A DNA stretch of 64,000 bases from DASUPK01 sp963782345 (GCA_963782345.1 CAWAJF010000005.1:186001-250000); one strand, 5' to 3'; positions 33,612 through 42,765 are shown, numbered from the stretch's first letter. Notes: a model not told the origin generated them from the letters alone. Numbers and translations are program-made.

Positions 33612-35081
33612 CTAGGGCACGCGGTGGATCTCGAACAGGTTGGTGCCCATCTCCTGCGCCGGCAGGCCGGCGGTGATCGCGATCAGGTCACCCGACTCGG
33701 CGACCCGCGCATCGCGGGCGATCGCCGCGCAGTCGTCGAGCAGCTTGCGGATGCTGGTCCAGTCCTCGGCCTGGGTCGAGCTGATCCCGAAGAGGAGGTT
33801 CATCCGGCGCACCGTCTCGAGTCGCGGTGAGACCGCGAGCACCGGGACCCTCGGCCGGTGGGCCGAGATCAGGCGCGCGGTCCGTCCCGAGTTCGTGGGG
33901 CAGACGATCGCCTTCAGGCCGAGCCGGTAGCAGGCGGCGACCGCCACCTGCGCGACGGTCTCGGCGATGTCGTGCTCCTTCTCCTCGACCCGGGTGAACA
34001 CCATCTCCCCGTACTTGAGCCTCGGCTCGGTGACCCGCGCGATCCGATCCATCACCCGGACGGCCTCCACCGGGTGGTCGCCGATCGCGGTCTCCTCGGA
34101 GAGCATCACCGCGTCGGTGCCGTCGTAGATCGCGTTGGCGACGTCGGTCACCTCGGCCCGCGTCGGCCGGGAGGCGCGGACCATCGTCGCCAGCATCTGG
34201 GTGGCGGTGATGGCCGGCTTCGACGCCCTGCCGGCGAGCGTGATCAGGCGCTTCTGCGCCCCTGGGACCTCCTCGATCGGCAACTCGATGCCGAGGTCCC
34301 CGCGAGCGATCATGATCCCGCTCCCCGCCGCGTCGATGATCTCCTCAGCCTGTTCGGCGGCCTGAGGCTTCTCGATCTTCGCGATCAGCGGGATGTCGGC
34401 GTCGCGCTCCTTCAGGCGCGCCTCGACCTTCTCGAGGTCCGAGGGCCTGCGGACGAATGAGACGGCGAGGACGTCGATGCCGTTCTCGCAGGCGAAGTCG
34501 ATCCAGGGCTGATCGGAGGCGCCGGTCTCGGGCAGGTCGTGGTCCGCGCCCGGGAGGTTGACGCCCTGATGAGAGCTCACCGCGCCTCCCGCCTCGACCT
34601 CGCAGGTGACCTCCCCGCCGTCCACCGAGACGACCCTCAGCCGCACCCTTCCGTCGGCGAGGAAGACCGGATCACCCTCCCTCACCGCGCGGGCGAAGCC
34701 TTCCCACTGGACCGTGAGCAGCTCGGCGTTCCCCGACTGTCCGGCGCCGGTGTTTGTGGGCGCCGTTGATGCCGGCTCGCCCCTGAGGACGACATTCGAA
34801 CCGGAGTGGAGCACCGCGACATCGCCCTCCAGGTCGCCGAGGCGCAGCTTGGGGCCCGGCAGGTCCCCCATGATCCCGACCTCCCGACCGACCTCCTCGC
34901 TGACGGCGCGGATCCGGCGAATGTTCTCCGCCTGCTCTTCGGCGGTGCCGTGGGCGAAGTTGAGCCGGAAGACGTCGACGCCCGAGTCGAACAGCTCCCG
35001 CAGGGTCTCGGGGGAGCTGCTCGCCGGGCCGACCGTGGCGACGATCTTGGTGCGGCGAGCGATGTGCAGGGACGGGGGCAT
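33612..35081 (-). CDS. pyk: pyruvate kinase
   Basis: 489 residues. RRTKIVATVGPASSSPETL, FRLNFAHGTAEE, GDLPGPKLR, AKIEKPQAAEQAEEI, MIARGDLGIELP and KPAITATQML are the canonical pyruvate kinase motifs; the B domain and the C-terminal allosteric domain are present. It converts phosphoenolpyruvate and ADP to pyruvate and ATP in glycolysis. Its ATG shares one base with the stop of the P-type ATPase gene (TGATG), so it is the second gene of a coupled pair. Confidence 0.95.
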   Translation of the reverse strand: MPPSLHIARRTKIVATVGPASSSPETLRELFDSGVDVFRLNFAHGTAEEQAENIRRIRAVSEEVGREVGIMGDLPGPKLRLGDLEGDVAVLHSGSNVVLRGEPASTAPTNTGAGQSGNAELLTVQWEGFARAVREGDPVFLADGRVRLRVVSVDGGEVTCEVEAGGAVSSHQGVNLPGADHDLPETGASDQPWIDFACENGIDVLAVSFVRRPSDLEKVEARLKERDADIPLIAKIEKPQAAEQAEEIIDAAGSGIMIARGDLGIELPIEEVPGAQKRLITLAGRASKPAITATQMLATMVRASRPTRAEVTDVANAIYDGTDAVMLSEETAIGDHPVEAVRVMDRIARVTEPRLKYGEMVFTRVEEKEHDIAETVAQVAVAACYRLGLKAIVCPTNSGRTARLISAHRPRVPVLAVSPRLETVRRMNLLFGISSTQAEDWTSIRKLLDDCAAIARDARVAESGDLIAITAGLPAQEMGTNLFEIHRVP

Positions 35082-37555
35082 CAGCTCTGCCCCGACGGGC
35101 GAGTGCGCGGGACGGCGGCCCGCGCTGCCGGCACCGTCCCCGTAGCTCCTCCGCCCGCCGCCTCGTCTGGAGGCGGCGGGCGATCCTCGAGCTGCTCGAT
35201 CAGGGGGATGCGCCAGACGACGCTCGCGAGCACGAGCCCGGCTGCCGCCGAGAGCAGGGCGAGGAAGAGCTGGCCGCCACCCATCCGGGTCAGGTCGAAG
35301 AAGTTCCGCACCGGCTCGACGGCCAGGGCGAGCGCATAGAGGGCGCCGAGGGCCGCTACGAGCGCCAGCATGTAGCTCTGGATCGCGATGTGCTCGCGCC
35401 CCGGGCCGCGCTCGAGCAGCAGGATGAAGCAGAGCCCGAGCACGATCAGGGTGGTGGTCGCCGCCGTCCGGCCGGCCTCGAGCGAACCGCCGAAGACCGT
35501 ATCGACCAGGAAGAAGCTCGCCAGGGACGCCGCGGCGATCGCCAGGCCGGCCGGGACCGCGAAGGCGGCGAGAGCTCGCAGCAGGCGCCCCCTATATAAG
35601 GGCCCATCGCTGGGCGCCAGGGCCAGCACGAAGGACGGAACCCCGATCGTCAGGAAGGCGGCGATGGTGAGCTGCCTCGGGAGGAACGGGAATGCCCAGC
35701 CGGGCACGGCGACGATCATGATCAGGGCCGCCGCGTAGACGCTCTTCGTCACGTAGAGCCGGCCGAGGCGATGGATGTTGCGCGCGATCCGCCGGCCCTC
35801 GGCAACCGCCCGTGGCAGCATCGAGAACTGGTCCTTGAGCAGCACGATGTCCGCGATCCCCTTCGTGATCTGGCTGCCGGAACCCATCGCGACAGCCATC
35901 CTCGCGCGCTTCAGGGCAGGCACGTCGTTGACCCCGTCGCCGATCATGGCGACGAACCGCCCGCGCTCGGCCAGCGCCGAGACCAGGGACTTCTTCTGCT
36001 CCGGCCGGATGCGGCAGAAGATCGTGTTCTCCCCGGCGACGCGAGCGAGCGAGGCGTGATCCTCGGGTAGTTTGTCTCCGGTGACTACCCCGGCGCCCGC
36101 CGGGATGCCGACCGCGGAGGCGACCGCCGTGACCGTCTGGGGCGCGTCGCCGGAGATCAGCTTCAGATCGATCTCGCGCTCGCGCATGTAGGCGATCGTC
36201 TCGCGAGCGTCGGGCCGCAGCGTCTCTTCGAGCACCACCAGGGCGAGCGGACTGACCGCCGGCGGCGGGTCGGAGTAAGGGTTGTCCGGCAGCCCTCCGG
36301 ACGCGCGCCCGAAGGCCACCACGCGCCGGCCGGCCCTGGTGTTCGCCTGCAGGCTCTTCTGGAGCGGGACGGTGAGGGCCAGCGAGCCGCGCGACATCAG
36401 CACGTCGGGGGCCCCGAGGACGTAGGTCTCTCCACGCCCGAAGCTGAGGCCGCTCCACTTCCATTCGGACGAGAAGGGCACCTCGGCGCGGACTCGCTCT
36501 CCCGTCGCCGGGTAGTTCTCTGCGATCGCTTCGAGCGTTCGGTTGCGCTCCCCCGAGCTGGCGGCGAAGCGGGCCAGCGCCTTCTGGGCCATGCTCGCCT
36601 CGGAGGGATCGCTGACGTCGACCGAGACGAGCTCCAGCTCGCCGCTGGTGAGGGTCCCGGTCTTGTCGATGCAGATCGTGTCCACCGCCGCGAGCGCCTC
36701 GGTGGCGCTCATCTGCTGAACCAGCGTGTCCATTCGCGCGAGACGCACCGCGGCGACGGCCAGGGTGACGCTCATCAGCAGCACCAGCCCCTCGGGGATC
36801 AGGGTGATGAGACCGGCGGTGGCGGTCTCCGCGGCGTCGTGAATGGGGGTGCTGCGGGCCTGGAGGGCGAAGATCAGGATGACGGCGAGCGGAATCATCG
36901 CCCAGGTGCTCGCCTTGAGCACCAGGTTGACCTCCTCCTGAAGCGGGGAGGGCGGATGGCGGAAGGTGCGAGCTTCGCCGGCGACCTGCTCGGCGTAGCT
37001 GTCCTCGCGGACCGCGTCGACCTCGTAGTAGCCCGAGCCCGTGATGCAGAAGGCGCCCGAGAGCGCGCGCTGCCCGACCCGCTTGCGAACGCCGTCGGCC
37101 TCGCCGGTGAGCACCGACTCGTCGACCGTGAGCCCGCGGCTCTCGGTCACCTCGCCGTCGGCGACCAGCTGGTCGCCCGGCTCGACCCGGATCCAGTCGC
37201 CGGGGACGATCTCCTCGGCCCGGAGGTCGGCGAGCTCGCCATCGCGGACGACTCGCGCCTTGGGTGCGACCAGCAGTGCGAGGCCCTCCAGCGTCTCCTT
37301 CGCCTTCAGCTCCTGCCGGATCCCGATGTAGCTGTTGATCACGGCGATGAAGCCGAAGAGCGCATCCGCGAACAGCCCGAGCGCGAGCATGATCACGAAG
37401 AAGACCCCGATGATCAGGTTGAAGAAGGTGAAGACGTTGCCGGCGATGATGCTGGCCACCGAGCGGCTCGATCGATCCTCGATCGGGCCAAGCTGGCGGA
37501 GGCGTTTGGCGGCCTCCTTGCCGGACAACCCCCCGGGATGGCGCTGGTCGTTCAC
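35081..37555 (-). CDS. CtpE-like P-type cation-transporting ATPase
   Basis: 824 residues from GTG 37555. Phosphorylation site DKTGT with Asp at about 297, VDESVLTGE actuator loop, TLIPEGLVLLMSVTLAVAAV (ion-site helix M4, PEGL), GDGVNDVPALKRA hinge, and about ten spans. The PEGL in M4 and overall length match mycobacterial CtpE, a calcium-linked P-type ATPase. The ion remains inference. TAACAA lies seven bases before GTG 37555; a longer in-frame start at 37621 would run into the RES gene. Translationally coupled to pyk downstream. Confidence 0.88.
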   Translation of the reverse strand: MNDQRHPGGLSGKEAAKRLRQLGPIEDRSSRSVASIIAGNVFTFFNLIIGVFFVIMLALGLFADALFGFIAVINSYIGIRQELKAKETLEGLALLVAPKARVVRDGELADLRAEEIVPGDWIRVEPGDQLVADGEVTESRGLTVDESVLTGEADGVRKRVGQRALSGAFCITGSGYYEVDAVREDSYAEQVAGEARTFRHPPSPLQEEVNLVLKASTWAMIPLAVILIFALQARSTPIHDAAETATAGLITLIPEGLVLLMSVTLAVAAVRLARMDTLVQQMSATEALAAVDTICIDKTGTLTSGELELVSVDVSDPSEASMAQKALARFAASSGERNRTLEAIAENYPATGERVRAEVPFSSEWKWSGLSFGRGETYVLGAPDVLMSRGSLALTVPLQKSLQANTRAGRRVVAFGRASGGLPDNPYSDPPPAVSPLALVVLEETLRPDARETIAYMREREIDLKLISGDAPQTVTAVASAVGIPAGAGVVTGDKLPEDHASLARVAGENTIFCRIRPEQKKSLVSALAERGRFVAMIGDGVNDVPALKRARMAVAMGSGSQITKGIADIVLLKDQFSMLPRAVAEGRRIARNIHRLGRLYVTKSVYAAALIMIVAVPGWAFPFLPRQLTIAAFLTIGVPSFVLALAPSDGPLYRGRLLRALAAFAVPAGLAIAAASLASFFLVDTVFGGSLEAGRTAATTTLIVLGLCFILLLERGPGREHIAIQSYMLALVAALGALYALALAVEPVRNFFDLTRMGGGQLFLALLSAAAGLVLASVVWRIPLIEQLEDRPPPPDEAAGGGATGTVPAARAAVPRTRPSGQS

Positions 37556-37590
37556 TGCCGCATTGTTAGCGAAGCCGGGCGGCGCGAATG

Positions 37591-38115
37591 TCAAGCGTCC
37601 GGGGCCGACTCCCAGAACCACTCCTCAAAGTGCCTGATCGCACCGCGCCGCGGGCGCCTTCGACCGAAGTAGGCGAGTTCCTCACCGGCTGTCACCGCGC
37701 TGCGGGCGGCCACCCCAGGTATCCCCGCTTCCCTCGCGCGAAGCCCAATCGGCTGGCAGCGGCTGTGGGGCACGATCCTGCGGCGGCCGTCGCGCGGATA
37801 TGTCTCCGGCAGCCCGGCGTCCCTGCAACCGGCGTCTGTGATCACGTTCAGATAGCGGTCCTGCGGGACCGTCGCCCGGACGAGGATCGGTCCGGCTTCC
37901 GGTCTCAGGTCCTCCGGGCCATAGGGCTGGCGCTCCAGCCGCCGGTAGACGTTGGCACGGGCGACGGCGACGGTCTGACAGAGGTAGACGACGGGGAACG
38001 ACTCGGGCGGGTTCCAGCGTCCGCCGCGCTCCGCCGCGTGCCTGCCGTCGAGCGGATCATCCCAGTCAGGATCGGCCACGCGAAGGTACGGACCGCCCCG
38101 CCGGATCGTGCGCAC
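37591..38115 (-). CDS. RES-domain toxin
   Basis: 174 residues. GGRWNPPESFPVVYLCQTVA at about 31-50 is the RES signature Arg-Trp-Asn region with the following Tyr-Leu; GVAARSAVTAGEELAYF near residue 135 holds the conserved Ser. RES toxins degrade NAD+ and are paired with Xre antitoxins. The usual Glu in the helix after YL appears to be Asn here (ARANVYRRL), so activity may be altered; this reading depends on alignment by eye. GTG 38115 directly follows the TAA of the antitoxin gene. Confidence 0.82.
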   Translation of the reverse strand: MRTIRRGGPYLRVADPDWDDPLDGRHAAERGGRWNPPESFPVVYLCQTVAVARANVYRRLERQPYGPEDLRPEAGPILVRATVPQDRYLNVITDAGCRDAGLPETYPRDGRRRIVPHSRCQPIGLRAREAGIPGVAARSAVTAGEELAYFGRRRPRRGAIRHFEEWFWESAPDA

Positions 38116-38454
38116 TTACGCGGAGGCGGCCCAGTCGAACGAGCGGCGCACCTTCGCCTGCAGCTCGTCCTGGCGATCGCGCTCGATCATCTCGAGCATC
38201 GAGAGGCCGCCGTACTCCCTGGCCGGCCGGCGCGCGATACCCGGGATTCGCTCCGGCTTCAGCCGGTGATGCAGGAGGTCGCAGATCGCGGCCACCGTCG
38301 CCACCTTGGCCATGCGGTTCGAGGGCACGCCGCGCTCACGCCACTGACCCACGGCCTGCCGGCTGACGCCGAAGAGGCGACCAAGCTCCGTCTCGGTGAG
38401 CTCGAGAGCCTCCGCGATCGGGTCGAGCAGGGTCGGGGTGAGGACGGTACTCAT
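38116..38454 (-). CDS. Xre-type antitoxin with DUF2384-like C-terminus
   Basis: 112 residues. ELTETELGRLFGVSRQAVGQ then WRERGVPSNRMAKV is a helix-turn-helix. The C-terminal YGGLSMLEMIERDRQDELQA, RRSFDWAASA resembles the DUF2384 tail that plugs the RES active site. It precedes the RES toxin with no gap (TAA then GTG), the normal order of RES/Xre modules. ATG 38454 follows TAGAAT by eight bases. Two CGCAAGC repeats, 11 bp apart, lie just upstream and could bind the antitoxin. Confidence 0.85.
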   Translation of the reverse strand: MSTVLTPTLLDPIAEALELTETELGRLFGVSRQAVGQWRERGVPSNRMAKVATVAAICDLLHHRLKPERIPGIARRPAREYGGLSMLEMIERDRQDELQAKVRRSFDWAASA

Positions 38455-38488
38455 CCTGCGCCATTCTAGCGCAAGCATTTCGCAAGCT
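38455..38488 (-). promoter_or_regulatory. antitoxin promoter with 11-bp spaced direct repeats
   Basis: Minus-strand -10 TAGAAT (38468-38463) sits eight bases before ATG 38454. Direct repeats CGCAAGC at 38470-38476 and 38481-38487 are one helical turn apart immediately upstream. This is the expected layout for autorepression by the Xre antitoxin. Confidence 0.5.
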
Positions 38489-38710
38489 CTAGGCGACCTT
38501 GGATGCTCGCGCGCGCCAGTAGGTCACGGAGGCCTCCTGCTCCAGGCGGAGGCGGCGCGCATCGAGTGCCTCCTCGTAGAGCCCGGCGGACTCCCGCTCG
38601 CGCTCGAGCTCGCTGTAGCGCTCCAGCAGCCGCTCGGCCTGCTGCGCGCGGTGCTCCATCTGCTCGGGCGTCATGAACCTCTTTTCGGCCTTCCGGAGGC
38701 GCTTCTCCAC
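38489..38710 (-). CDS. small coiled-coil protein of unknown function
   Basis: 73 residues (or 61 from ATG 38674, which has AAGAGG just upstream). The sequence is a single Glu/Arg-rich amphipathic helix: HRAQQAERLLERYSELERER, EEALDARRLRLEQEAS, ending YWRARASKVA. No homologue recognised. Third-position GC is like that of neighbouring genes. The opposite strand holds an open frame without family features, so the minus-strand reading is preferred with moderate confidence. Confidence 0.5.
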   Translation of the reverse strand: MEKRLRKAEKRFMTPEQMEHRAQQAERLLERYSELERERESAGLYEEALDARRLRLEQEASVTYWRARASKVA

Positions 38711-38794
38711 CCGAAAAGTGAGGATGAGACGAGACTTCTGTCCACCGAGCGCGCTCTCGCTTCACCTGGCGGCCCAGGGGCCGAGTCAACCGTC

Positions 38795-39985
38795 GTGTCG
38801 TTGTTGATCAGACGAATCACGCTTGCCGTCCTGGTGGCATCGCTGGCGGGCGGGATGCTGGCCGTTCCGGCGAGCTCCATGACGGGCCCCGTCGCGCACG
38901 CGAGCAAGAAGAAGAAGAAGTGCAAGAAGAAGAAGAAGAAGAAGCACAAGCTGGCGGCCTCGGCCAAGAAGAAGAAGAAGAAGAGAAAGTGCAAGCGCGC
39001 CAGCCCGACCGGGACCACTCTCCCGGGGCAGGCCACACATCCCGTGCCCACCCAGCCGGCCGCCGTCGGCGGCGCCACCACCGGGGGAAGCACGGGAGGA
39101 GGCGGAGGCGGCTCGACGGCACTCCAGATGAATGCCGTCAGCGTCACGGACAACCCGGTGCTCGTCGGCAGCTCCACCTTCGGCCAGGTGACGATCAGCG
39201 GCCCGGCCCCCTCGGCCGGTCAGCCGGTCAGCCTGCAGAGTGACAACCCCAACGTGACCGTGCCCCCGAGCGTCGTCGTCGCCGCCGACCAGACCACTGC
39301 TTCCTTCCCGGTCGACACCGCGGCCGGAGCGCAACCCGGGGCGATCCTGACCGCGGCGATCGGGAGCAGCAGCGTCACCGTTCCGCTCAGCGTCGTGACC
39401 GCGCCGAGCGTCTCCTCCGTGCAACTCGAGAGGAAGTGCTTCACGGGCCCCGACACGTTCAACTCGAATCGAGTGACGCTCGACGTCCCGGCGCCCGTGA
39501 ACACGGTGGTCGACCTCTCGAGCGGCAACGCGTCCTTCCTGGTGCCATCCACCGCGACGGTTCCGTCCGGGTCGAAGATCGGAACCTTCACTGCGACCAC
39601 GCTCGTGCCGATCGTCCCGGACGTGACGGTGACGGCGACCCTGGGCGGCTCCGTGGCGGACTCCGCTTCGTTGTACACGACGGCGACGTATCCGGACCCC
39701 CCGGCCGTCAGCGGCCTCTCCCTGCAGCCCGACAGCCTGACCGCCGGCGGCTCCTCGACCGGCACCGTGACCCTGGCCTGCGAGGCGCCCGCGGGAGGGA
39801 CGACCGTCACCCTTGACTCCGCTCCCAGCGGTCCGACCATGCCTGCGACGGTGACCGTTCCCGCGGGCGAGCTGAGCGCCCAGTTCACGATCTCAACCTC
39901 CGCGGGCGGCGAGTTCACGATCACCGCCACGACCACGGCCGGCTCACAAATGGCGACTCTGCACGTCGCCGACCAGCCCACCTAG
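38795..39985 (+). CDS. secreted protein with poly-lysine tract and three Ig-like repeats
   Basis: 396 residues. A signal peptide (SLLIRRITLAVLVASLAGGM, cleavage after about AVPASS) is followed by a striking Lys-rich segment of about 32 residues containing runs of five to seven Lys with two Cys, then a Thr/Gly-rich linker. The rest is three repeats of about 90-100 residues, each starting GQVTISGPAP / NRVTLDVPAP / GTVTLACEAP and ending in a strand of alternating Thr/Val, as in surface beta-sandwich modules. Probably cell-wall or teichoic-type anion associated, by charge only. GTG 38795 is inferred from the signal peptide. Confidence 0.75.
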   Translation: MSLLIRRITLAVLVASLAGGMLAVPASSMTGPVAHASKKKKKCKKKKKKKHKLAASAKKKKKKRKCKRASPTGTTLPGQATHPVPTQPAAVGGATTGGSTGGGGGGSTALQMNAVSVTDNPVLVGSSTFGQVTISGPAPSAGQPVSLQSDNPNVTVPPSVVVAADQTTASFPVDTAAGAQPGAILTAAIGSSSVTVPLSVVTAPSVSSVQLERKCFTGPDTFNSNRVTLDVPAPVNTVVDLSSGNASFLVPSTATVPSGSKIGTFTATTLVPIVPDVTVTATLGGSVADSASLYTTATYPDPPAVSGLSLQPDSLTAGGSSTGTVTLACEAPAGGTTVTLDSAPSGPTMPATVTVPAGELSAQFTISTSAGGEFTITATTTAGSQMATLHVADQPT

Positions 39986-40054
39986 CCACGTTTGTCGGCC
40001 GTCCCGCGCCGGCTCTTCACCCCGGCAACGGCGAGGAATCACTAGGGTGCGCCC

Positions 40055-41131
40055 ATGGGTTTGAAGCTTGGACTCAACCTCGGCTACTGGGGCATCGGCC
40101 CTCAGGGAGACGAGGCGACCGAGATCGTGCTCGCCGCCGAGCGCGCCGGCTTCGACTCGGTCTGGTCGGCCGAGTCCTACGGCTCGGACGCGGTCAGCGT
40201 GCTCGCCTATCTGGCCGCGAAGACCGAGACCATCCAGCTCGGCGCCGCGATCCTCCAGGTCCCGGCCCGCCAGCCCGCCGCCGCGGCGATGGCGGGGGTG
40301 ACGATCGACGCTCTCTCCGGCGGGCGCTTCATCTTCGGCTTCGGACCCTCGGGGCCGCAGGTCTCCGAGGGCTGGTACGGGGTTCCCTACGCGAAGCCCT
40401 GGGGCCGCACACGCGAGTACGTCGAGATCGTCAGGCAGATCGTCGCCCGCGAGGATCGCCTCGAGTACGAGGGCAAGCACTTCAAGCTGCCGCTGACCGA
40501 GGGGGAGGGAGTCACGGGTCAGGGCAAGGCGCTGAAGCTCAACGTCCACCCGATCCGCAACGAGATCCCCGTCTACCTCGGCGCGATCGGCCGCAAGTCC
40601 GTCGAGCTGGCCGCCGAGATCGCCGACGGTTGGATCCCGATCTTCTTCTCGGTGGACAAGTGGGAGGACGCCTGGGGCGAGCACATCGAGGCAGGCCTCT
40701 CCAAGGGTGGCCGGACGCGAGATGACTTCGCGGTCTCGCCCTCGGTGCAGGTGGCGATCGACGGCGACCTCGATGCCGCCCGCGGCCTGGTCAAGGCGGG
40801 GCTGCTCCTCTACCTCGGCGGCATGGGCTCGAAGAAGACGAACTTCTACGCGGACCTGACCCGCCGCTTCGGCTTCGCCGAGGTCGCGGACGAGGTCCAG
40901 TCGCTCTACCTCGAGGGCAAGCGCGAGGAGGCTTACGCGGCAATCCCCGACGAGCTGGTCGACGCCACGGCCATGATCGGCACCGAGGACGAGGTCGCCG
41001 AGCGAGTGAAGCGCTTCGCCGACGCCGGCGTGGACCGGATGATCGTCTCGCCGATGCACGGGAACGCTGAGGAGAACACCCGGACACTCGAGAAGCTCGC
41101 CGATTTGGTGGGCGCGGGCTCACCTGCCTAG
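40055..41131 (+). CDS. LLM-class F420-dependent oxidoreductase
   Basis: 358-residue bacterial luciferase-like TIM barrel: LGLNLGYWGIGPQGDEATEI, AAERAGFDSVWSAESYGSD, IQLGAAILQVPARQPAAAAM, DALSGGRFIFGFGPSGPQVS, and AAEIADGWIPIFFSVDKWED. The GPSGPQVSEGWYG region is typical of actinobacterial F420-using members rather than FMN monooxygenases. Substrate unknown. ATG 40055 follows TAGGGT by six bases. A SnoaL-like gene begins 11 bases after its stop with an independent -10 that overlaps this gene's end. Confidence 0.88.
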   Translation: MGLKLGLNLGYWGIGPQGDEATEIVLAAERAGFDSVWSAESYGSDAVSVLAYLAAKTETIQLGAAILQVPARQPAAAAMAGVTIDALSGGRFIFGFGPSGPQVSEGWYGVPYAKPWGRTREYVEIVRQIVAREDRLEYEGKHFKLPLTEGEGVTGQGKALKLNVHPIRNEIPVYLGAIGRKSVELAAEIADGWIPIFFSVDKWEDAWGEHIEAGLSKGGRTRDDFAVSPSVQVAIDGDLDAARGLVKAGLLLYLGGMGSKKTNFYADLTRRFGFAEVADEVQSLYLEGKREEAYAAIPDELVDATAMIGTEDEVAERVKRFADAGVDRMIVSPMHGNAEENTRTLEKLADLVGAGSPA

Positions 41132-41141
41132 ACTCGCCCGC

Positions 41142-41567
41142 GTGTCCGAGCAGGACGTCGCCGTCATCAGGGAGCAGTTCGAGGCCGTCAACGACCGGAA
41201 GTTCGAGCACGCGATGGCGATCTACAGTGACGACGTTGTCCTCGTCGTCCCCGGTTCAGGAGTGAAGGCCGGGAGGTTCGAGGGCAAGGAGGCTGTCGGT
41301 GAATGGTTCGGTGACTGGTTTCGAGCCTTTGCTCCGGACTACCGGTTCGAGATCACCGAGGCCAACGCCCTTGACAGTGGCACGATCCTGCTCGTCGCGC
41401 GGCACTGGGGGAAGGGTCGGATGAGCGGTGCCCAGGTCGAGGACGAGAACGGGTACCTGTATCGAGTGCGCGATGGGAAGGTCAGTCAGGTGGGGTTCTT
41501 CGAGACGCGCGAGGAGGCCATCGAGGCGGCTGCCCTGCCGGAGTGGTCGGAAGCCAAAACCGACTAG
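41142..41567 (+). CDS. SnoaL-like / NTF2-fold protein
   Basis: 141 residues. VIREQFEAVNDRKFEHAMAI, YSDDVVLVVPGSGVKAGRFE, GKEAVGEWFGDWFRAF and a C-terminal DENGYLYRVRDGKVSQVGFF follow the NTF2/SnoaL cone fold. These proteins can be small isomerases, cyclases or binding proteins. No catalytic residue is certain. GTG 41142 is seven bases after TAGACT, which overlaps the stop of the preceding LLM gene. Confidence 0.82.
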   Translation: MSEQDVAVIREQFEAVNDRKFEHAMAIYSDDVVLVVPGSGVKAGRFEGKEAVGEWFGDWFRAFAPDYRFEITEANALDSGTILLVARHWGKGRMSGAQVEDENGYLYRVRDGKVSQVGFFETREEAIEAAALPEWSEAKTD

Positions 41568-41606
41568 ATTGCCCGCCTCAATCCCCGCAGGGGGTGGATC
41601 GTCCTG

Positions 41607-42752
41607 ATGAAGATCGGAGTCCCAAAGGAAAGCGCGGAGGGAGAGCGCCGGGTGGCGCTCGTCCCCGACGTGGCCAAGGCTCTCACCGGCAAGGAGATCG
41701 AGGTCGCCATCGAGGCGGGCGCGGGCGAGGGCGCCTCGCATCCCGACTCGGAGTACACGGACGCCGGCGCGAAGGTCGGTGACGATCCCTGGGGCGCCGA
41801 CATCATCCTCAAGGTCACCCCTCCCACCGAGGAGGAGGTCGGCCGCCTGAAGCAGGGCCAGATCCTGATCGGATTCCTCGAGCCGCTGACGAACCCCGCT
41901 CTCGCCAAGTCGCTCGCGGGAGCCGGCGTCACCAGTTTCGCGATGGAGGCGATCCCGCGGATCACCCGGGCCCAGTCGATGGACGCGCTCTCCTCGCAGG
42001 CCAACCTCGGCGGCTACATGTCCGTGCTGATCGCCGCCCGGGAGTCCGGCAAGCTCTTCCCGATGATGACCACGGCGGCCGGGACGATTCCCCCCGCCAA
42101 GGTGCTGGTCCTCGGCGCGGGAGTCGCGGGCCTGCAGGCGATCGCCACCGCGAAGCGGCTCGGCGGCGTCGTCACCGGCTTCGACGTCCGCTCGGTCGTC
42201 AAGGAGCAGGTGCAGTCCCTCGGCGGCCGCTTCCTCGAGGTCGAGGCGGTCAAGGACGCCGAGGGCGAGGGCGGCTACGCGCGCCCACTGACCGACGAGG
42301 AGAACGAGAAGCTTCGGGGCGAGCTCGGCGAGGCAGCCAAGCGCCAGGACGTGATCATCACCACGGCCCAGATCCCGGGCCGGCCGGCACCGCGACTGAT
42401 CACCGCCGACGCCGTCAAGGGCATGAATCCCGGTTCGGTGATCATCGACCTCGCCGCCGAGACCGGCGGCAATGTCGAGGGCTCGAGGCCGGGCGAGACG
42501 GTCGAGGAGAACGGCGTGAAGATCATCGGCCCCAGGAACCTGCCGAGCCAGATGGCCGGCAACGCCTCGGCGCTCTACGCCAAGAACCTGCAGAACCTGG
42601 TCGAGCTCCTGATCGACGACGAGGGCAACCTGAAGGTCGACACCGAGGACGAGGTCATCGCCGGCGCCCTGCTCACCAAGGACGGCGAGATCGTCAACGA
42701 GAGAGCCAAGGAGGCTGTGACGAGAGCCTCCAACGGACGCGAAGCCGAGTAG
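41607..42752 (+). CDS. pntAA: NAD(P) transhydrogenase subunit alpha part 1
   Basis: 381 residues forming the NAD(H)-binding domain I. MKIGVPKESAEGERRVALVP at the N-terminus, AMEAIPRITRAQSMDALSSQ, then the Rossmann motif VLGAGVAGLQAIATAKRLGG and RPAPRLITADAVKGMNPGSV match AlaDH/PNT-N and -C domains. It hands hydride between NADH and NADP+ across the proton pump formed with the next two genes. GGGGGTGG upstream serves as ribosome site, with TAGATT at 41564-41569 as likely -10. First gene of pntAA-pntAB-pntB. Confidence 0.93.
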   Translation: MKIGVPKESAEGERRVALVPDVAKALTGKEIEVAIEAGAGEGASHPDSEYTDAGAKVGDDPWGADIILKVTPPTEEEVGRLKQGQILIGFLEPLTNPALAKSLAGAGVTSFAMEAIPRITRAQSMDALSSQANLGGYMSVLIAARESGKLFPMMTTAAGTIPPAKVLVLGAGVAGLQAIATAKRLGGVVTGFDVRSVVKEQVQSLGGRFLEVEAVKDAEGEGGYARPLTDEENEKLRGELGEAAKRQDVIITTAQIPGRPAPRLITADAVKGMNPGSVIIDLAAETGGNVEGSRPGETVEENGVKIIGPRNLPSQMAGNASALYAKNLQNLVELLIDDEGNLKVDTEDEVIAGALLTKDGEIVNERAKEAVTRASNGREAE

Positions 42753-42765
42753 GAGGCGATTAATC

